From the NCBI GenBank assembly GCA_904830895.1, contig LR882958.1, positions 2,598,001-2,662,000 of the forward strand: a DNA stretch of 64,000 nucleotides, in the 5' to 3' direction. Below are positions 59,159-64,000 of the stretch, in pieces. This DNA comes from Planktothrix rubescens CCAP 1459/22 (GTDB lineage: Bacteria; Cyanobacteriota; Cyanobacteriia; Cyanobacteriales; Microcoleaceae). Position 1 is the stretch's first letter. Every line of letters starts with the position of its first letter. The notes under the pieces were generated by a model, which was not told the origin of the DNA, made no database searches, and worked only from the letters and a program-made list of their open reading frames with translations. Made by a program: the position numbers and the translations under genes.

Positions 59159-61680
59159 GTGCGATTCGTTTAGCCTAAATTAAGCCGAAAGGCTTATGGG
59201 ACGGCTAACCCAGTTGTTAAGACTGGTGATAACTGATTACATTTATGGGTGAGTAAAGAAACATCACAAAATCTCAAAAAATAACGAAATGTTACGAAAT
59301 TCAGAGATAAGTAATAAAAATTTACAAGTCCCATCCCTCAAGTGCTGAGGTGAAAGCATAACCCCTAGTTTGAAATGGGTAGCATCCATCAAGCTAAAGC
59401 GGGGTTAAAAGATAGAACTACTGAAAGCCAAATTTGGTAACTATCGAGCAAGAAGTTCATGCGTAGCGCAAGCAAAGATGTGTCTGAACCATCGATACCG
59501 ATAATGGTGAAAAGGCTAAATCAGGAATAAAACCCATTGGAAAATATGGTAAAGACCTGGTTATCACCAAGCCAAAAGGCAAGGATAAGGGAATAAGCGG
59601 TTTATACGCCGACTTATAAGCACAAACCCAATAAACCCGGTGGACAGCATCACGCTAAAAACTTCAAACAAATGTGTAATCGGAACGAAGTAACCCCTAT
59701 ATATCTCTGGAAAGGTCGAAATCCAGTAAGTAGCTAACGAATGATGTATGGGGAAGGGATGGTATCAAAAGCGAATGCCTTGTTGTAATGACAAGGATAT
59801 GCTGACAGATACTCGGTAATTCCAAAGAAATAGAACAAGTAGCAATGTATATGTCTAAAACGCTGAATAAAAATCAGACGGTGGAATGGAAAGACCTTAA
59901 CTGGCGAAAGTTAGAAAAGGTAACTTTCAAGTTGCAAAAGCGCATATTTCGAGCGAGTGAACGAGGCGATGTTAAAGCAGTTCGTAAACTTCAAAAAACC
60001 CTGATTAATTCCTGGAGTGCCAAATGTATTGCGGTTCGTCGGGTAACACAAGATAACCAAGGCAAAAATACGGCTGGAGTGGATGGAGTTAAATCTCTGA
60101 ACCCAAAACAACGTATGAGCCTTGTAGGACGATTAAAGTTAACCAATAAGGTAAAACCAACTCGTAGAGTTAATATTCCCAAACCTGGTACAACCGAAAC
60201 CCGTCCATTAGGGATACCCACAATAAACGACCGTGCATTGCAAGCGTTAGTAAAACTAGCGTTAGAACCAGAATGGGAGGCTAAATTTGAGCCAAACAGT
60301 TATGGTTTCAGACCAGGACGTTCCTGCCACGATGCAATCGAAGCAATATTTAGCAGTATTAAGCAAAAAGACAAATATGTACTGGATGCTGATATCTCAA
60401 AATGCTTTGACCGCATAGACCACAAAGCGTTAATCTCCAAAATACACACATACCCTACATTAAGCCGTCAACTAAAGACATGGCTCAAAGCAGGGTACAT
60501 GGACGGAAAAGAACTTTTTCCTACTAATGATGGTACACCACAAGGCGGGGTCATTTCACCCTTACTTGCGAATATTGCCTTACATGGTATGGAAGAAAGA
60601 GTTAAGCAATACGCCGAAACTCTAAAAGGGGCAAAAACGGCAAATAGAGTAGCCCTTAGTCTAATCCGTTACGCTGATGACTTCGTGATAATCCATGAGG
60701 ATCTAAACGTAGTCAAAAAGTGTCAAGAGATAATTGCTGATTGGTTAAGTGACATGGGACTGGAATTAAAACCAAGTAAAACAAAATTGACCCACACCTT
60801 CAAAGAAATTGATGGAAATGTTGGGTTTGAGTTCCTAGGATTCCACATACAACAGTACAAAGTAGGAAACTACAGAGGTGCTAATAAAACGAATGGAATA
60901 CCGCTAGGTTTTAATACATTAATCAAACCCTCAAAAGCCAAAATCAAAACTCATCTTGTCAAGATAGCTGATGTAATAGATTCCCATAAAACCGCCCCAC
61001 AAGCTGCTCTAATTAGCAAGCTGAATCCAATTATTAGGGGTTGGTCAAATTATTACTCAACAGTGGTTAGTAAAGAAACCTTCTCAAAGGTTGACCATCA
61101 AACCTACGACAAGCTGAGAGCCTGGGCAAGAAGAAGGGGAAAAGGGAACATCAATAAAGACAAATACTGGAGAACAGTAGATGACAGAAATTGGTGTTTC
61201 AGTACAGAAGATGGATTGAAATTATTCACCCATAGCAGTACGCCAATCATTAGGCATACAAAGATTAAGGGTGAAGCTAGTCCGTTCAATGGAGACTGGA
61301 TTTACTGGAGTAAACGTCGAGGCGAATATCCTGAGACTCCTAAAAGAGTGGCAACACTTATTAAGAAACAAAAAGGTATTTGTCCTCACTGTGGTTTGTA
61401 TTTCACAAGTACAGACATTGTAGAAGTTGACCATATTAAACCAACATCGTTAGGTGGAAAAGACACCTATGATAACCTTCAACTTTTACACAAACATTGT
61501 CATGACACAAAGACGGCTAGTGATGGTTCTTTAACTAAAACAGTTGAGAATTATGACAATCAACCGTTTTGAATCGTACCTATAACAAAGGTGGAGTTAT
61601 CAAGGAGCCGTGTGAGGTGAAAGTCTCATGCACGGTTCTGAAGGAGAGGTTAGGGGGGCAACCCTCTAATCGACTCTAAC
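59159..61680 (+). mobile_element. Group II intron 2 (2522 bp), antisense in a kinase gene
   Basis: 5' end GTGCGATT at 59159; domain V at 61605-61638 (GAGCCGTGTGAGG ... TGCACGGTTC), then a domain VI hairpin (GAGAGGTTAGGGGGG CAACCCTCTAATC) and the 3' end CTCTAAC. The exon junction is confirmed independently, because removing exactly these bases restores the kinase frame. It encodes the RT protein on the same strand. The 59032-59844 stretch without a gene is kinase coding sequence up to 59158 and then ribozyme domains. Confidence 0.93.
59845..61572 (+). CDS. ltrA: Intron 2 reverse transcriptase/maturase with HNH endonuclease
   Basis: 575 residues; ATG at 59845, or at 59851. RT motifs GIPTINDRALQALVKLALEP, GFRPGRSCHDA, VLDADISKCFDRID, GTPQGGVISPLLANI and YADD at 276-279. 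Domain X has LISKLNPIIRGWSNYY. HNH: CPHCGLYF, EVDHIKPTSLGGKDTY, LLHKHCHDTKT. Apparently complete and possibly active. Confidence 0.95.
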   Translation: MYMSKTLNKNQTVEWKDLNWRKLEKVTFKLQKRIFRASERGDVKAVRKLQKTLINSWSAKCIAVRRVTQDNQGKNTAGVDGVKSLNPKQRMSLVGRLKLTNKVKPTRRVNIPKPGTTETRPLGIPTINDRALQALVKLALEPEWEAKFEPNSYGFRPGRSCHDAIEAIFSSIKQKDKYVLDADISKCFDRIDHKALISKIHTYPTLSRQLKTWLKAGYMDGKELFPTNDGTPQGGVISPLLANIALHGMEERVKQYAETLKGAKTANRVALSLIRYADDFVIIHEDLNVVKKCQEIIADWLSDMGLELKPSKTKLTHTFKEIDGNVGFEFLGFHIQQYKVGNYRGANKTNGIPLGFNTLIKPSKAKIKTHLVKIADVIDSHKTAPQAALISKLNPIIRGWSNYYSTVVSKETFSKVDHQTYDKLRAWARRRGKGNINKDKYWRTVDDRNWCFSTEDGLKLFTHSSTPIIRHTKIKGEASPFNGDWIYWSKRRGEYPETPKRVATLIKKQKGICPHCGLYFTSTDIVEVDHIKPTSLGGKDTYDNLQLLHKHCHDTKTASDGSLTKTVENYDNQPF

Positions 61681-62128
61681 GATGTTATCACATTTCCTTC
61701 AGAATTTAAGATAGCAACTAAATGATAAGCATCATTATGACGAACTAATCCTTCTAGCAAGTTTTTTTGAATATCTGGGGGTAAATCAGTTAAGCCTTTA
61801 ACCCGGGCTAAAAAATTTAATTTTCGTTGAAGATCATCTAAATAGTTATTAATTTGATAGGCTATAACTTGCGATCGCTCTCTTTGTAGAGATTGTAATT
61901 GCTTCATCTGAGATTGATAACTCAGATAGATTAATAATCCCCCACTGCTTAAAACACTAATCAATCCAACAATGAGTAAACTACTACGAAGTTGTTTGGC
62001 TAGGGAAAAAAAACGGGGGGTTGTAAAGGAAAAAGAACCCCCAAGCATAGATAAAAAATGATGTTTCTCCGCTTGGCTCATGATTTTTCTAATGATAGTG
62101 AACTAAATCTATACTGATCTATTTTGAT

Positions 62129-63166
62129 TTATTTTGATTTATTGTAATCTGTTGTTGACCCAGAAGGGGTAATATCAATTTTTCCGGTTATAACTTGTTG
62201 TTTGATCTGATTAAATTTGGCTTCCTCTTCGGCTGTTAACGTGCCTCTAAAGGGGGCAAAATCATAAATTTGTTCCCGCAAACCATATTTATATTGTTTG
62301 CCTTCCCAGCGTCCTTGCTGAACTAAAGTGGCAATTTTTAAGACTAATTCAGGAATATTCTGTAGAACACTGGTTAAAATTTTGCCCGGGACTAAGTTAT
62401 ATTGATCTTTCGTCCAACCAATCCCATAAACCTCTGGTTTTTCACTGGCTAATTTTAAAGCTGAAATTCCAGCTTCGTTTGCGTTAATTGCCATAATATC
62501 TACTCCTTTTTCCAACCAATCTAGGGCAACTTTATTACCTTTTTCTGCATCTGTCCAAGTTTGTAAAAATTTAGTATAGACTTCAATATCGGGCTTGGTT
62601 GCGGTTGCACCCCGCCTAAATAATTCTGCTTCTTCTTGATAAACTGAGTAATCATATCCCACCATGTAACCGACTTTATTAGTTTTGGTTTTGATTGCGG
62701 CTAATGCTCCGGCTAGATAACCTACTTCCCCGGAACGAAAAGCAACCGCTCCTAAATTTTTATTATTTCCAGAATAGCTTGTAACCAAAGCAAATTTGAT
62801 GTCTGGAAAATCTTTAGCCACCTTTTCCATTGCCTCAATATAACCACCACTATGACCGATAATTAAATTATATCCCTGTTGGGCATAGCGACGAATTGAG
62901 GCTTCAACGTCAGTATCTGGCACGTTTTCAGTATAATTAATTTCAGCATTATATTGTTTTTCAATTAATTTTAATCCTTCATAACTGGCTTGACTCCAAC
63001 TATCATCTTTTTTTATGGAACCCGGTAATATACTAGCTACTTTAAATTGACTCTGGGAATCGGAGGTTGTCAATTGTTCTTGATTCAACTGACTACAACT
63101 GACAATAATCACTAAAGTGATGATTCCCAGTAGGATATTGGTCAATAATTTTGGGGTTTGGAGCAT
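62129..63166 (-). CDS. BMP/PnrA-family substrate-binding lipoprotein
   Basis: 345 residues from the ATG at 63166, preferred over a TTG at 63190 because it gives a compact lipoprotein signal. The hydrophobic helix ends in the lipobox IIVSC (cysteine near residue 24), so it is membrane-tethered outside the cytoplasm. FKVASILPGSIKKDDSWSQ, IIGHSGGYIEAM, GAVAFRSGEVGYLAGALAA and INANEAGIS are typical of the BMP (PnrA) family, which binds nucleosides and related ligands for ABC import. No permease or ATPase genes follow; instead the split sensor kinase starts 47 bp downstream, suggesting that it may serve as a ligand-binding partner. Confidence 0.9.
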   Translation of the reverse strand: MLQTPKLLTNILLGIITLVIIVSCSQLNQEQLTTSDSQSQFKVASILPGSIKKDDSWSQASYEGLKLIEKQYNAEINYTENVPDTDVEASIRRYAQQGYNLIIGHSGGYIEAMEKVAKDFPDIKFALVTSYSGNNKNLGAVAFRSGEVGYLAGALAAIKTKTNKVGYMVGYDYSVYQEEAELFRRGATATKPDIEVYTKFLQTWTDAEKGNKVALDWLEKGVDIMAINANEAGISALKLASEKPEVYGIGWTKDQYNLVPGKILTSVLQNIPELVLKIATLVQQGRWEGKQYKYGLREQIYDFAPFRGTLTAEEEAKFNQIKQQVITGKIDITPSGSTTDYNKSK

Positions 63167-63278
63167 ACAATTCCTGAATGTTAAAGGCAATAAATAACAC
63201 CTCGATTTAGAGAGTCAATATCATAGAGTAGGTATGACATCTGATCAACTTAGTAGATGCTTCCTTCTGCTATCTTCC

Positions 63279-64000
63279 CTAGCCACAAGCCCAAACAAAC
63301 GCAAACTGATCTTTATGGGTTTTGCATTGCAGAATATGGGCAATTCCCAGATCACCAAACGCATAGTTAAGGTTTTGCTCCGAAGCTAGTTGAAACACTT
63401 GCCGCATTGGAGCCTGACAAACGGGACAGCCTGGACACTCCATACCCTGAACCCAGCGCGGGTAGCCCCCCAGCTTATCGCTCTCATCCGTCGGGTATAG
63501 CTCATCGTAGTTATCCAAATCATCCAGACCCAAACGCTCCATCACCCCGTCCCACAAGTCATTTTCCTGCAACCGCTCCCAGCCGCTTACCAGCGCCACC
63601 AGATCATCAGGGTCGGGATAGTCTTCAATTTCTAGCCATTCGGTGATGGTCTTGGCTGGTAAATAAGTTCCATAATCTTCTCCATCAATTTGCGGTAGTG
63701 GTGGAGTTGAGCCCATACCCACTGGTTGTACTACACGAATTCTAACGTTTTTAATTAGGAATGGAACTCTACCATAATAAATTGTTCCTTCTTCTACCTC
63801 GAACCCACATTTATCAGACATACAGTGGAACATTTGCAATAGACCTGTACCAAACTCCTCACGGACAGGTTCTGGCAATTGACTCAAATTCAGTTGCAAG
63901 AATAGTTGCAGGGGCTCGGCGCAACAGGGGCAAGGGGGCCAGGTTTCATCTATTCCCAGCCAGGGACGACCGGAAAACTTGGAAGCTAGGCGATCGCCAT
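63279..64000 (-). CDS. YwqG/DUF1963-family protein, 5' end beyond the window
   Basis: The frame is open to the window edge, and the extra upstream codons read SKFSGRPWLGIDETWPPC, which is typical family sequence, so a start at the internal TTG (63899) is not real. Other conserved parts: LQLFLQLNLSQLPEP, DKLGGYPRWVQG, CPGCPVCQAPMRQVFQL and FGDLGIAHILQCKTHKDQFAFVWACG. The cysteine pairs could bind zinc. The function of the family is unknown. Confidence 0.8.
   Translation of the reverse strand, partial: GDRLASKFSGRPWLGIDETWPPCPCCAEPLQLFLQLNLSQLPEPVREEFGTGLLQMFHCMSDKCGFEVEEGTIYYGRVPFLIKNVRIRVVQPVGMGSTPPLPQIDGEDYGTYLPAKTITEWLEIEDYPDPDDLVALVSGWERLQENDLWDGVMERLGLDDLDNYDELYPTDESDKLGGYPRWVQGMECPGCPVCQAPMRQVFQLASEQNLNYAFGDLGIAHILQCKTHKDQFAFVWACG

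Larger units (their letters stand above)
56734..62081 (-). pseudogene. Membrane sensor histidine kinase (Cache-HAMP-PAS-PAS), interrupted by an antisense group II intron
   Basis: The N-terminal part (62081-61681) has a membrane segment (LLIVGLISVLSSGGLLIYL, about 33-51) and the start of an extracytoplasmic Cache sensor. The rest (59158-56734) continues the Cache domain (GYVYLVDEQNQVF), a second membrane helix, HAMP, two PAS domains, HisKA (GVAHEINNPVNFIYG) and an ATPase (NLISNAIDAL, DNGIGM, GKGTGLGLSIS). Deleting 59159-61680 joins both in frame through codon TCT, giving 942 codons including stop. The intron is on the opposite strand, so it cannot be spliced from the kinase mRNA. Downstream translation from an internal ATG at 59031 could give a protein lacking the first membrane segment. 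Confidence 0.9.

Noticed and set aside
63407-63646. Plus-strand frame with proline/serine-rich sequence
   Set aside because: It is opposite the well-conserved DUF1963 gene and has no ribosome-binding site or recognisable domain.

Overview
This window looks like a filamentous cyanobacterium, most likely an Oscillatoriales/Planktothrix-type genome. The grounds are many GCGATCGC (HIP1) octamers, a HmpF-type motility protein, Uma2-family genes, group II introns, abundant short palindromic repeats and low-GC codon use. The species is inferred, not proven.

Layout. 1-3.1 kb: the 3' part of an LptF/LptG permease, a SnoaL-like membrane protein and a processive GT2 glycosyltransferase, with a nested pair of small non-autonomous elements between the first two. 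3.2-15.6 kb: a dense, co-oriented cluster with many redox enzymes. It holds a D-aminoacylase-like amidohydrolase, an Mpo1-like protein, three Rieske oxygenases, a GNAT-like protein, a ferritin-like diiron protein, an AurF-like diiron oxygenase, a [2Fe-2S] ferredoxin, a fatty-acid-hydroxylase-family membrane oxygenase, a left-handed beta-helix acyltransferase and a GH3-type adenylating enzyme. A PIN toxin-antitoxin module has landed in it, between the ferredoxin and the third Rieske gene. I read this as an uncharacterised pathway that oxidises and then conjugates a lipid-like or acyl substrate; the product is unknown.

15.8-36.1 kb: two tandem units of about 10.1 kb. Each unit is htpG, a sulfotransferase, several glycosyltransferases and a pair of GT2 genes. 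The outer parts (htpG side and GT2-pair side) are almost identical between units, while the 4.8 kb cores are clearly different genes of the same classes. The central junction repeat is a hybrid of the two outer repeats, which is the mark of an unequal crossover. Both htpG copies are split by the same ISAs1-family element at the same base, in opposite orientations, each with the same 10-bp target duplication. Removing either element restores an open htpG frame of about 700 codons.

36.1-64 kb: mostly housekeeping and signalling genes: clpB, a DALR-domain protein, a Crp/Fnr regulator, hmpF, three Uma2-family genes, MTA phosphorylase, a GHL10-type glycosidase, phosphoglucomutase, two sensor kinases, uvrC, a BMP-type lipoprotein and a YwqG/DUF1963 protein running off the end. 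Two group II introns of about 2.5 kb are present. The first is intergenic; the second is inserted antisense in a Cache/PAS histidine kinase that lies directly downstream of the BMP lipoprotein gene, and therefore breaks it.

No tRNA, rRNA or CRISPR array was recognised by eye.
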